Part shown: positions 26,601 to 34,501 of the stretch, in pieces
Numbering within the stretch: the first letter of the stretch is position 1
Layout: each line of letters opens with the position of its first letter
DNA from: JAGDZR01 sp049115695
GTDB taxonomy: Bacteria; Bacteroidota; Bacteroidia; Cytophagales; Cyclobacteriaceae
DNA length: 64,000 bases
Reading direction: 5' to 3'
Assembly: GCA_049115695.1 (NCBI GenBank)
Contig: JAGDZR010000020.1
Coordinates: 182,957-246,956 of the forward strand
Translations under genes and position numbers: made by a program
The notes under the pieces: generated by a model
What the model was told of the DNA's origin: nothing
The model's database searches: none
Seen by the model: only the letters and a program-made list of their open reading frames with translations

Positions 26601-27053
26601 GCTTGGAAGGAACACTTGAGAGAAATGGATGACCTCAAGCAGTCTGTTCAAAATGCCGTGTATGAACAAAAAGATCCCTTGATGATCTACAAGTTCGAAG
26701 CTTTTGAAATGTTCAAAGAGTTTATTGCCAAAGTCAATGAAGACACCATGTCGTTTCTAATGAAGTCGGAAATTCCGGTGCAGACAGAAACCGAAATGGA
26801 AGAAGCCAGACAGGCCAGGACACAAAGAAACTATCGGGAATCTAAAGAAGAAAGCAAATCAGCGCTGGCCTATGGTGGCGATGGAAACAGACCTCCGGCC
26901 GAAAAAGCTGCGCCTGCCAAATCTGTCAAAATTGCGAGTAGAAACCAACGGGTTTCAGTACAATACACAGATGGTGAGGTCAAAAAAGACGTCAAGTATA
27001 AAACAGTAGAAGAAGACATTAAAAGCGGCAAATGCGTATTAATAGACTCTTAA
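23700..27053 (+). CDS. secA: preprotein translocase ATPase SecA
   Basis: A 1117-residue ATPase that pushes preproteins through SecYEG. The nucleotide-binding Walker A is MATGEGKTLVA and the DEAD-like box is DEVDSVLIDDART, followed by the preprotein-binding domain; the second ATPase half holds MAGRGTDIKL and RQLRGRSGRQGD. A long region (about 330-480) rich in charge interrupts the region near the preprotein-binding domain, as in other Bacteroidota SecA. The C-terminus lacks the CxC zinc finger. The downstream SPOR lipoprotein gene overlaps the end by 22 nt. Confidence 0.97.
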   Translation: MLDSFAKSFAKIFGTKSERDLKQLLPIVKQINEEFKALESISDDQLRGRTNELKGVISDRLKPIDDQLEALHQKVADDQDLAIDEKEEIFKQIDALEEDRDKDLEKILLEILPAGFAVVKETARRLSENKQLEVEATLWDKQIAAEKDNVEIQGNTAIWKNKWSAAGTEVEWNMIHYDVQLIGGMVLHQGKISEMATGEGKTLVATLPAYLNALSGRGVHVVTVNDYLAKRDSEWNAPLFEFHGLKIDCIDKYQANSPERREAYQKDIIYGTNNEFGFDYLRDNMSRTTEELVQGKHHFAMVDEVDSVLIDDARTPLIISGPIPKGDEHEFYELKPRIQRLVDAQRKLVTDFLNTAKREFKNGNEKDAGLPLFRAFRGLPKLKPLIKFLSETGVRQALQKTENFYLQDNQKMMPEADDPLYFTIEEKNNSIELTEKGIDLITGEGEDPNFFIMPDIADEINKLEADASLSDGEKLKAKDELIKDYNIKSQRIHSVNQLLRAYCLYEKDTEYIVVDSKVKIVDEQTGRVMEGRRYSDGLHQSIEAKENVKVEDATQTYATVTLQNYFRMYHKLAGMTGTAETEAQEFWDIYELDVIVIPTNRPIVRKDMNDKVYKTMREKFNAVADEINELTSKGRPVLVGTTSVEISEVLSRMLGMRNIKHQVLNAKQHAKEADVVAEAGKPGTVTIATNMAGRGTDIKLTPEAKAAGGLAIIGTERHESRRVDRQLRGRSGRQGDVGSSQFFVSLEDNLMRMFFSDRMAKIMDRLGLKEGEVIEHSMITKSIERAQKKVEENNFAIRKRLLEYDDVMNSQREVIYKRRKNALFGERLQLDLMNMLYDIAEDIAVGAKIDDNIDSLKLNTIGVLGIDYQITKEELSKIDQMVLAEKIYDEAYASYQRKNQAILDKALPILKDLHKNRGATIQNVLIPFTDSKKQIGVGVNLVKAIETEGKEVLITMEKMITLAIIDQAWKEHLREMDDLKQSVQNAVYEQKDPLMIYKFEAFEMFKEFIAKVNEDTMSFLMKSEIPVQTETEMEEARQARTQRNYRESKEESKSALAYGGDGNRPPAEKAAPAKSVKIASRNQRVSVQYTDGEVKKDVKYKTVEEDIKSGKCVLIDS

Positions 27054-27538
27054 GTTTAAGCATATTGATCATCGGATGTAAGGCTGCAACAGTAGTGAAA
27101 ACTGTTGAGCCCTATAGTGAAAACCTGAGTGACCTACGTCCTCCAATAGAAAATGAGGAGCAGGAAAATACAAGCGATCGACCTGCTGAATTGTCCGAGC
27201 AAGTTGTATTGAAGGGGCATATCAATGATGAACTGGATAGCATCAATACACTGTTGATCGAACAAAACAGATCACGCAAATTCTGGAATGGCTACACGGT
27301 TCAGGTGTATAGTGGTGTCAAAAGGCAGGATGCTGAGCGTGCGCTAAGTCTTGCGCAAAAAGAGTATGGTGACTTGAAACCAAAAATGAGCTACTATCAA
27401 CCCAGCTATCGCGTAAAGGTTGGTCAATTCACTGACAGATTAGAAGCCACTCGTGCATATACAGAGATGAAAAGGCTTTTTCCTAAAGCCATTATGCTTC
27501 AGGATAAAATAGAACTCAATCTAAATGATGATGAATGA
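27032..27538 (+). CDS. SPOR-domain lipoprotein
   Basis: A 168-residue lipoprotein with the signal MRINRLLSLSILIIGC (Cys16). Residues 88-165 form an SPOR domain (FWNGYTVQVYSGVKRQDAER), which binds denuded peptidoglycan and places proteins at division or cell-wall sites. The middle (about 30-75) is polar and probably a linker. It overlaps secA by 22 nt and the next gene by 14 nt, so these three are translated in a chain. Localised likely at the inner face of the outer membrane. The partner is unknown. Confidence 0.82.
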   Translation: MRINRLLSLSILIIGCKAATVVKTVEPYSENLSDLRPPIENEEQENTSDRPAELSEQVVLKGHINDELDSINTLLIEQNRSRKFWNGYTVQVYSGVKRQDAERALSLAQKEYGDLKPKMSYYQPSYRVKVGQFTDRLEATRAYTEMKRLFPKAIMLQDKIELNLNDDE

Positions 27539-28724
27539 TCATCTAATAACTGAAATAAAGCAACTTTCAGAAGACTATTTTACTGAAATCCAGTCCATTC
27601 GACATCATATACATGCGAATCCAGAACTTTCATTTCAGGAACACAACACAGCTGCGTTTGTTGAAAAAAAGCTTGCAGAATTTGGTATCACTGATTTTCA
27701 AAGAATTGCCGATACAGGGGTCACATTTGTACTAAAGGGAAATAAACCTGGTAAGACGATTGCGCTGAGAGCAGATCTGGATGCACTACCTATTACGGAG
27801 CAAAACTCTGTCCCCTACAAATCGAAGAATGAAGGCATAATGCACGCTTGTGGTCATGATGTACATACTGCCTCAATGCTAGGTGCGATCAAAATACTGG
27901 CACAACTTAAAGCTCATATCGCTGGCGAAATAAAATTCATCTTTCAACCCGGAGAGGAAGTTGCCCCAGGTGGTGCTTCATTATTAATCAAAGAAGGTAT
28001 TTTGGAAAACCCAAAACCCACCAACATACTGGGACAGCACGTAATGCCGCTGGTAGATGAAGGTAAAGTTGGATTTAGACCCGGAAAATACATGGCGAGT
28101 GCGGATGAGATTCATTTTACAGTAAAAGGAAAGGGTGGGCATGCAGCCATGCCAGAGTTGTGCGTTGATCCTGTCATTATTACATCGCACATTCTCATTG
28201 CCTTACAGCAAATTGTGAGTCGAAAGTCTAGTCCAAAAATGCCTTCAGTTTTATCCTTTGGACACATTGAAGGTCATGGAGCCACCAACGTCATTCCAAG
28301 TGAAGTCAAGGTAAAAGGCACCTTCAGGACATTTGACGAAAAATGGAGAGAAGAGGCGCTAAATCTTGTAGAAGAGATGTCCTGTGGAATAGCCAAATCT
28401 ATGGGGGCAGTTTGCGAAATGAATATTGTGAAGGGCTATCCATTCCTTGCGAACAATGAAGGATATACTGCCAGAAATATTGAGGCGGCAAAAGCTTATA
28501 TGGGAGAGGAAAATGTAGTGGAACTTGACCTGTGGATGGCGGCTGAGGACTTTGCCTTCTATTCCCATCATACGGATGCCTGCTTCTATAGACTGGGTAT
28601 TCGAAATGAAGCCAAAGGCATCAACTCAGGTGTTCACACACCAACCTTTGATATTGACGAAAACGCCCTGAAAACAGGAATGGGATTGATGGCCTGGTTG
28701 GCGATCAATGAGCTCAATCAATAG
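27525..28724 (+). CDS. M20-family amidohydrolase
   Basis: A 399-residue M20D metal-dependent hydrolase of the hippuricase/amidohydrolase group. The metal site is HACGHDVHTASML (about 107-119), another ligand region is FQPGEEVAPGGAS, and the dimerisation domain starts near 190. Family members cleave N-acyl amino acids, such as N-acetyl-L-amino acids or indole-acetyl conjugates; the exact substrate is not readable. Three tandem ATG codons (27525, 27528, 27531) allow nearby starts. It overlaps the SPOR gene by 14 nt. Confidence 0.88.
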   Translation: MMMNDHLITEIKQLSEDYFTEIQSIRHHIHANPELSFQEHNTAAFVEKKLAEFGITDFQRIADTGVTFVLKGNKPGKTIALRADLDALPITEQNSVPYKSKNEGIMHACGHDVHTASMLGAIKILAQLKAHIAGEIKFIFQPGEEVAPGGASLLIKEGILENPKPTNILGQHVMPLVDEGKVGFRPGKYMASADEIHFTVKGKGGHAAMPELCVDPVIITSHILIALQQIVSRKSSPKMPSVLSFGHIEGHGATNVIPSEVKVKGTFRTFDEKWREEALNLVEEMSCGIAKSMGAVCEMNIVKGYPFLANNEGYTARNIEAAKAYMGEENVVELDLWMAAEDFAFYSHHTDACFYRLGIRNEAKGINSGVHTPTFDIDENALKTGMGLMAWLAINELNQ

Positions 28725-28747
28725 AAGATTTTTTAGTCCAAAAAAAA

Positions 28748-28766
28748 GGCAGAATTACTTCTGCCC
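28748..28766 (-). terminator. terminator of the first OprO/P porin
   Basis: GGCAGAA and TTCTGCC pair around TTAC; on the minus strand the stem is followed by eight T residues. It works for the porin gene only. Confidence 0.8.
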
Positions 28767-28793
28767 TCGATTGTGCTTAGGTTGATAACTTCG

Positions 28794-29975
28794 TTATAAA
28801 TGCAATTCGCATTGCACTCTGAAAAGCATATAGTTTCTTGTGCTGTTAACAGTTTGATAGGAAGCATCACTTTGAATCTTCAGTTTGTGTCCCTTGAAGT
28901 ATTTAGAAAATCCAAGCGTGTATTCATCCTGATCATTGATTGAACTCAAATCAGATCCTGCATTGATCTGTGTATACCTGGCAGAGAGTTCTATGTTGTT
29001 GTCAAAAAGGTAGCCCGTCTGACCGACAAACCCATTACCATGTCCAAATCCAGCTTCCACAGATGAAGACCGATAGGCGTATTCTGAGGCGAAGGAATAA
29101 CCTTTTACCTTGAACATCGCATCCACAAAGAGAGTAGTCAAATCGGTAGCTATATATTCTCCAGTGATGTCATCTACTTGAAAACTACCAAGGTTACCCC
29201 TGCTTCTCACTGTTTTGTTATTGAAGTCTCCTGTAATACCGATAGATAATTTTGGCGTTTCTTCACGACTCAAATCAGAGCCGATATAATCACCCTTTGA
29301 CGTAAAGTCACCCATTGGTAAAAACTCTATTCGTCCTGTGTACTGTCGCCCATTATCGAAGTTGGTTGCGATGATATTTCGGCCCTCTCCTGTCGAGATA
29401 GCCACAGCTTGATTGATAACTGCAGAACCAACTTTTGACTTGTGTCTGATCTGAATACCAATATCACGATCTATGTTAAATCGGGAGTTCACCAAACTTC
29501 GATCAACAAACTGGAGGTTTGCCGATGAAATAACACGTTCTCTGTTACCTGGAAGCTTCGTTTGACCAGCCCATAGCTCCCATCCTGGAGCGAAGTTGTA
29601 TTTCAAAGCCGCGTCGAGTACATAGTTTGAAGTGAACCCACTTTCAGCGATAATTCCGGATTGTGTGTCTCTATTGGAAAGTGCAAGCTCCAATTTGTAT
29701 TTCAACTTAGGCGTAAATGCATAACCGTCAAACTTCAATCTGCTTCGACGAATCATCAACTTTTCTGAATACGAATCATTATCCAGGTCATATTTTCCAT
29801 CATACAGTGTCTGAAAACGAAATGCAAACTTCATAGTAAATGAGTCGTCTTTGGCTGCTAGGAATACTCCTTTACCAAATTGACCATCTATGGTTTGTTG
29901 TGAATTCGATGAGTGATGCAAAGCCATGACCAGGACGGTCAGGACCATCATCTTTGTTCTTTTTAGATTAATCAT
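28794..29975 (-). CDS. OprO/P-type porin (phosphate-selective porin family), copy 1
   Basis: A 393-residue outer-membrane beta-barrel protein with an N-terminal signal peptide (hydrophobic MVLTVLVMALHHSS). The run KFAFRFQTLYDGKYD, MIRRSRLKFDGYAF and GQTKLPGNRERVISS is typical of PF07396 (OprO/OprP) porins. C-terminal residues end with a beta-strand-like aromatic pattern (RVQCELHL). The gene is divergent from pstS and shares a 144-nt gap holding the Pho-type promoter, so phosphate uptake is likely. It is a clear paralogue of the porin at 42623-43789. A second Met at residue 9 could be the start. Confidence 0.88.
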   Translation of the reverse strand: MINLKRTKMMVLTVLVMALHHSSNSQQTIDGQFGKGVFLAAKDDSFTMKFAFRFQTLYDGKYDLDNDSYSEKLMIRRSRLKFDGYAFTPKLKYKLELALSNRDTQSGIIAESGFTSNYVLDAALKYNFAPGWELWAGQTKLPGNRERVISSANLQFVDRSLVNSRFNIDRDIGIQIRHKSKVGSAVINQAVAISTGEGRNIIATNFDNGRQYTGRIEFLPMGDFTSKGDYIGSDLSREETPKLSIGITGDFNNKTVRSRGNLGSFQVDDITGEYIATDLTTLFVDAMFKVKGYSFASEYAYRSSSVEAGFGHGNGFVGQTGYLFDNNIELSARYTQINAGSDLSSINDQDEYTLGFSKYFKGHKLKIQSDASYQTVNSTRNYMLFRVQCELHL

Positions 29976-30081
29976 TTTATAATAATTCTTTCATATACAC
30001 CGCGATGTTAGAAACATATGAAGTCAAATGATATAGTGTTCAGATATTCACATTAAATCATGATGCTGGCATTTTATTTTC

Positions 30082-30115
30082 TTAACATTCGCTTAACATA
30101 GGAAGTCTAATTTTG
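30082..30115 (+). promoter_or_regulatory. Pho-type operator and promoter of pstS
   Basis: TTAACA at 30082-30087 and again at 30093-30098 (11-nt repeat period, as in Pho boxes), then 9 nt, then the -7 element TAATTTTG at 30108-30115. The same arrangement with the same spacing occurs before the Na/Pi cotransporter gene. It may also serve the divergent porin. Confidence 0.7.
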
Positions 30116-30119
30116 CACC

Positions 30120-31055
30120 ATGAAATTTAGACTAATAGTAGCTGTTTTTGTGCTTGCAGCATGTGGTGGTACAAAGACCTCCGAATCAGATAATTCAATA
30201 CTAGAAGGCACAATAGCCATCGATGGTTCAAGTACAGTTTATCCTATTACGGAGGCCGTCGCTGAGGAATTTCGAATTGAACAACCAGATGTACAGGTGA
30301 CAATTGGAGTTTCAGGTACTGGTGGAGGATTCAAAAAATTTGCCAGAAATGAAACCGATATTTCTGATGCATCAAGACCAATAAAAGATAAAGAAATCAA
30401 AGCTTGTGAAGCACAAGGCATCAATTATGTGGAGTTAAGCGTGGCATTCGATGGGCTGGCTGTCATTGTCAATCCTGAAAACAGCTGGGTGGATCACTTC
30501 ACTGTTGAAGAATTGCGAAAGATTTGGGAACCTGCCGCTCAGGGCACTATCATGAAATGGAACCAGATAAGAGCTGAATGGCCGGACGAGGAAATACATT
30601 TGTTTGGTCCTGGAACAGCATCTGGCACTTATGACTATTTCACTGAAGCTATAGTAGGCGAAAGTGGTGCTTCACGCGGTGATTTTACAGCTAGCGAGGA
30701 TGACAATGTGCTAGTCCAGGGAGTTGCCAGCGACAAGTTTGGGTTAGGTTTCTTTGGTTTAGCCTACTTCAAAGAAAATGCTGACAAATTAAAATTAATT
30801 GCAGTTGATGGTGGAAATGGGCCTGTTGCTCCAAGTCTTGAAACCGTCAAAGATGGTAGCTATGCACCACTATCAAGACCCTTATTTATCTATATCAATA
30901 GCAAAGCAGCTCAGAAACCCGAAGTAGTCGAATTTGTCAATTTCTATCTTGACAATGCTGACGAGCTTTCAATAGATGTAGGATATATTCCAATGCCAGC
31001 AGCTGACTATGCGGCTGAAAAGGCAGAGTTCAATGCTTTTATTGCAAAGGATTAA
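30120..31055 (+). CDS. pstS: phosphate ABC transporter substrate-binding lipoprotein PstS
   Basis: A 311-residue phosphate-binding protein. The signal MKFRLIVAVFVLAACGG has a lipobox with Cys15, so it is anchored to a membrane. The phosphate-binding features are IDGSSTVYPITEA (about 37-49), GVSGTGGGFKKF and DISDASRPIK; TASGTYDYF gives a later binding loop. Binding residues of the family are present. The next genes are pstC, pstA and pstB, after a short hairpin that may lower transcription past pstS. Confidence 0.93.
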   Translation: MKFRLIVAVFVLAACGGTKTSESDNSILEGTIAIDGSSTVYPITEAVAEEFRIEQPDVQVTIGVSGTGGGFKKFARNETDISDASRPIKDKEIKACEAQGINYVELSVAFDGLAVIVNPENSWVDHFTVEELRKIWEPAAQGTIMKWNQIRAEWPDEEIHLFGPGTASGTYDYFTEAIVGESGASRGDFTASEDDNVLVQGVASDKFGLGFFGLAYFKENADKLKLIAVDGGNGPVAPSLETVKDGSYAPLSRPLFIYINSKAAQKPEVVEFVNFYLDNADELSIDVGYIPMPAADYAAEKAEFNAFIAKD

Positions 31056-31085
31056 CTTTACTAAAATGCCTGAAAAATTATCAAT

Positions 31086-31113
31086 AAAACCGAATTCACA
31101 ACAATTCGGTTTT
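31086..31113 (+). terminator. hairpin between pstS and pstC, attenuator-like
   Basis: AAAACCGAATT pairs with AATTCGGTTTT around CACAAC, followed by ATTCG, not a long T-run. It may partly stop transcription so that the binding protein is made in excess, or protect the mRNA end. Confidence 0.55.
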
Positions 31114-31127
31114 ATTCGTTTAAAGTC

Positions 31128-32003
31128 ATGAAAATCAAGGAACTCGTCATTGAAAGGTTATTGCAGCTCAGTGCGCTCATTACCATATTGACAACAGTCG
31201 GAATCATTGCCGTTTTGGCGATTGAATCCTTCAACTTTTTTAAAGAGGTCTCAATTGTTGAGTTTCTGACCGACACTGAGTGGACGCCACTGTTTACGCA
31301 GAAACACTTTGGCATTATGCCATTGCTTTCCGGAACGCTCCTGATCACCTTTATCGCCATTCTTGTGGCCTTTCCGATTGGTTTGTCGATTGCCATATAC
31401 CTCAGTGAATATGCGTCAAAGAGTCTTCGCAACACGATAAAACCATTGCTTGAGCAACTAGCAGCAGTCCCAACTGTTGTTTACGGTTTTTTTGCCTTGA
31501 TGGTGGTCACGCCGTTTCTACAATCGTTTATCCCAAATCTTGCAGGATTCAACGCTTTGTCTTCAGGAATTGTAATGGGCATCATGATTATTCCGTTTGT
31601 CTCATCGTTAAGTGAGGATGCTCTTCATTCAGTTCCAAAGTCACTCAGAGAAGCAGCTTATGGAATGGGGTCAACCCGATTGCAAACGGCCCTGAGAGTT
31701 GCAGTTCCTGCTGCATCTTCGGGCATTGTGGTTTCAATCATACTGGCTGTATCACGTGCTGTTGGTGAGACCATGATTGTTGCTATAGCCGCAGGCCAGC
31801 AACCTAGATTGACCTTTGATCCAACTGTGCCAATTGAAACAATAACGGCATATATCGTCCAGGTCAGTCTTGGAGACGTACCACACGGGTCACTTGAATA
31901 TCGCACCATCTTTGCCGCAGGCATAACGCTTTTCATTTTCACGTTTGCACTCAACAATATTAGTTTCTGGGTGAGGAAAAAATACAGACAGCAATATGAA
32001 TAG
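31128..32003 (+). CDS. pstC: phosphate ABC transporter permease PstC
   Basis: A 291-residue inner-membrane permease with about six membrane segments. The ABC-permease loop (EAAYGMGSTRLQTALRVAVPAASSGI, EAA motif) sits near 170-195, and the C-terminal segments match PstC. It forms the phosphate channel with PstA. The pstA start overlaps its end by 8 nt. It lacks the long N-terminal extension found in some PstC proteins. Confidence 0.93.
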   Translation: MKIKELVIERLLQLSALITILTTVGIIAVLAIESFNFFKEVSIVEFLTDTEWTPLFTQKHFGIMPLLSGTLLITFIAILVAFPIGLSIAIYLSEYASKSLRNTIKPLLEQLAAVPTVVYGFFALMVVTPFLQSFIPNLAGFNALSSGIVMGIMIIPFVSSLSEDALHSVPKSLREAAYGMGSTRLQTALRVAVPAASSGIVVSIILAVSRAVGETMIVAIAAGQQPRLTFDPTVPIETITAYIVQVSLGDVPHGSLEYRTIFAAGITLFIFTFALNNISFWVRKKYRQQYE

Positions 32004-32853
32004 CCTGAGAAAAAATCAGATCAAGGACAAGGCATTCGAAATCTGGGGTATTGCCTGCACATCTGTTGGGTTAATTGCACTGGTCATATTCATTGGCAAT
32101 ATCTTAATCGATGGGCTAGGGCGAATAGACTGGAGTTTTCTCACCTCTCTTCCATCGCGGAAACCAGAAAAAGCAGGTATTTACACTGCCATGATGGGAT
32201 CCGTGTGGATTCTGGGGCTAACAGCTCTTATTGCATTTCCACTAGGAGTAGCTGCTGGCACATACCTCGAAGAATATGGTAAGAAAACAAGAATGGCCAA
32301 CATTCTGGAAATAAATATTTCAAATCTGGCTGGGGTCCCATCCATTATATATGGGTTGTTGGGCTTGGAGGTTTTTGTGCGTATAATGAACCTTGGCGCA
32401 TCAGTGCTCGCAGGCAGTTTGACGTTATCGCTACTTATTTTGCCTATCATTATTGTTTCGACACGGGAAGCAATAAAAGCTGTGCCTAAGACGATAAGAG
32501 AAGCGTCATTTGCACTGGGGGCAACCAAATGGCAAACAATATGGCACCAGGTATTGCCATCGTCTTTTGGTGGAATATTGACGGGTGTAATTCTGGCGCT
32601 TTCACGAGCTGTGGGTGAAACGGCTCCATTGATCGTCATTGGTGCACTAGCTTATGTTCCTTTTGCCCCAGCGACACCATTGGATGAATTTTCCGTGTTA
32701 CCCATACAGATATTTAACTGGATCAGCAGACCCCAACACGGGTTTATAATCAATGCAGCAGCAGCCATCATCATGCTACTTCTCATTACCTTTACGATGA
32801 ATGGAATTGCTATTTACTTGAGAAATAAATGGCAAAAAAAGATTAAGTGGTAA
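31996..32853 (+). CDS. pstA: phosphate ABC transporter permease PstA
   Basis: A 285-residue permease with about six membrane segments and the EAA loop EASFALGATKWQTIWHQVLPSSFGG near 175-200. It pairs with PstC and docks PstB through this loop. Overlaps pstC by 8 nt. pstB starts 30 nt after the stop. Confidence 0.93.
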   Translation: MNSLRKNQIKDKAFEIWGIACTSVGLIALVIFIGNILIDGLGRIDWSFLTSLPSRKPEKAGIYTAMMGSVWILGLTALIAFPLGVAAGTYLEEYGKKTRMANILEINISNLAGVPSIIYGLLGLEVFVRIMNLGASVLAGSLTLSLLILPIIIVSTREAIKAVPKTIREASFALGATKWQTIWHQVLPSSFGGILTGVILALSRAVGETAPLIVIGALAYVPFAPATPLDEFSVLPIQIFNWISRPQHGFIINAAAAIIMLLLITFTMNGIAIYLRNKWQKKIKW

Positions 32854-32883
32854 TCATTTAACCAGCCAAACCACGACATAAAA

Positions 32884-33684
32884 ATGGAGAGCGAACAGGC
32901 GCAAGTCATAGAGACAAAAGAATCAAAGGAGAGCTTAAAACTCCAAGCCAAATCAGTTGATGCTTTTTATGGTGATTTTCATGCACTGAAAAACATCAAT
33001 ATGGATATTCATGCGAATACTGTTACGGCATTTATTGGACCTTCTGGATGTGGAAAATCTACTTTCCTCCGAATGTTCAATCGCATGAACGATTACATCG
33101 ATGAATTTACCATGCAAGGAAAAATCCGCCTGGATGGTAAAAACATATACAAGAAGAAGGTAAACGTCGAGGAGTTGCGAAAGGATGTTGGAATGGTATT
33201 CCAAAAACCGAACCCATTTCCAAAATCAATTTATGAAAATGTGGCGTATGGTTTACGCATCCAAGGCATCAAAGACAAAGCCTTCATTGAGGATCGAGTA
33301 CAGAAGGCATTGGAGCAGGCGGATTTGTGGAAGGAAGTGAAGGATGATTTGAAAAAATCAGCACTCGCCTTATCCGGTGGACAACAACAAAGAGTGTGTA
33401 TTGCCAGAACGCTAGCTGTGGAGCCTAAAGTAATCTTAATGGATGAACCCACATCAGCACTTGATCCCATTTCAACCTCCCGGATTGAAGAACTGCTGTT
33501 CAGCCTTAAGAATGACTATACGATCATCATAGTTACACACAATATGCAACAAGCGGGTCGAATCAGTGACCGTACAGCATTCTTTTACATGGGGGAATTG
33601 ATTGAAGAAGGTGCAACAAAGCAAATATTCACAAAGCCCAAAAACGAACAAACGGAAAGTTATATTACCGGACGATTTGGCTAA
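32884..33684 (+). CDS. pstB: phosphate ABC transporter ATP-binding protein PstB
   Basis: A 266-residue cytoplasmic ATPase that powers phosphate import. Walker A is GPSGCGKSTFLR, the ABC signature LSGGQQQR and Walker B VILMDEPTSALDP, with the switch His in VTHNMQQAGRISD. The N-terminal 25 residues (SEQAQVIETKESKES) are a polar extension not needed for the fold. Length is otherwise typical. phoU starts 13 nt later. Confidence 0.96.
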   Translation: MESEQAQVIETKESKESLKLQAKSVDAFYGDFHALKNINMDIHANTVTAFIGPSGCGKSTFLRMFNRMNDYIDEFTMQGKIRLDGKNIYKKKVNVEELRKDVGMVFQKPNPFPKSIYENVAYGLRIQGIKDKAFIEDRVQKALEQADLWKEVKDDLKKSALALSGGQQQRVCIARTLAVEPKVILMDEPTSALDPISTSRIEELLFSLKNDYTIIIVTHNMQQAGRISDRTAFFYMGELIEEGATKQIFTKPKNEQTESYITGRFG

Positions 33685-33697
33685 TTTAGATGATCAT

Positions 33698-34363
33698 ATG
33701 ACACATCTCGAAGAAGAACTTAACCAATTAAAGGTTGAGGTAATAGACATGATAAACCTCACTACAAGTCAACTTGAAAAAGCTAAAGAAGCTTTCATAA
33801 AGTTTGACAGTGAGCTAGCTGAAGAGGTCATTCATATAGAAAAAAGAGTGAATGCCATGGAGATCAGTATCGATAGAACTTGTGAGAGTTTGATCGCGCT
33901 TTACCAACCTTTGGCCACAGATTTTCGCTTTGTAATCTCCATGCTTAAGATCAACTCTGATCTGGAGCGCATTGGTGATCTCGCATGTGGAGTCGCTTCC
34001 TATGTCTTGGATATGAAACGAAGTATTCCTAAGGACTCCATTTCGAAAACGGAAATTGAGGAAATGTTTGATGTGAGTATCCAAATGATGAATGATGTAC
34101 TTACGGCATACGAAAACGAGGATACCAAGCTGGCTAGAAAAGTCTATAAACAGGATAGAAAAATCAATAAAATCAACATTGAAGCGTCAACACAAATTGA
34201 AAATTTGATCAAGGCTGATACAGAACACACCTCAGATTATCTTTTCTTATTTTCATCGATCCGTAAACTCGAAAGAATTGGAGACCACATCAAAAACGTT
34301 ACTGAAGATATCATCTTCCATATTGATGCGAAAAGAATGAAGCACAAGAAAAAGATGAACTAA
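33698..34363 (+). CDS. phoU: phosphate-signalling regulator PhoU
   Basis: A 221-residue PhoU protein made of two three-helix bundles. The two copies of the metal-binding motif can be seen as SDLERIGDLACGV (about 90-102) and KLERIGDHIKNVTEDI (about 190-205). PhoU normally connects the Pst transporter to the PhoR kinase. The ATG at 33698 is preferred to an upstream frame start within pstB. No PhoR or PhoB gene is in the window. Confidence 0.93.
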   Translation: MTHLEEELNQLKVEVIDMINLTTSQLEKAKEAFIKFDSELAEEVIHIEKRVNAMEISIDRTCESLIALYQPLATDFRFVISMLKINSDLERIGDLACGVASYVLDMKRSIPKDSISKTEIEEMFDVSIQMMNDVLTAYENEDTKLARKVYKQDRKINKINIEASTQIENLIKADTEHTSDYLFLFSSIRKLERIGDHIKNVTEDIIFHIDAKRMKHKKKMN

Positions 34364-34406
34364 TCAATCGTATGGTGCATATTCATTGCCGAATGATACT
34401 GATTAG

Positions 34407-34440
34407 TTAACATTGACTTAACACGGGCCATTTAACTTTG
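34407..34440 (+). promoter_or_regulatory. Pho-type operator and promoter of the first Na/Pi cotransporter
   Basis: TTAACA at 34407-34412 and 34418-34423 (11-nt period), 9 nt, then TAACTTTG at 34433-34440, a -7 element. The spacing equals that at pstS. Confidence 0.7.
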
Positions 34441-34501
34441 CTAATTGAAATCGCAACACAACCACCCCCAATCTCATTCTGAGTGAAATGACCGGCCTGC
34501 C

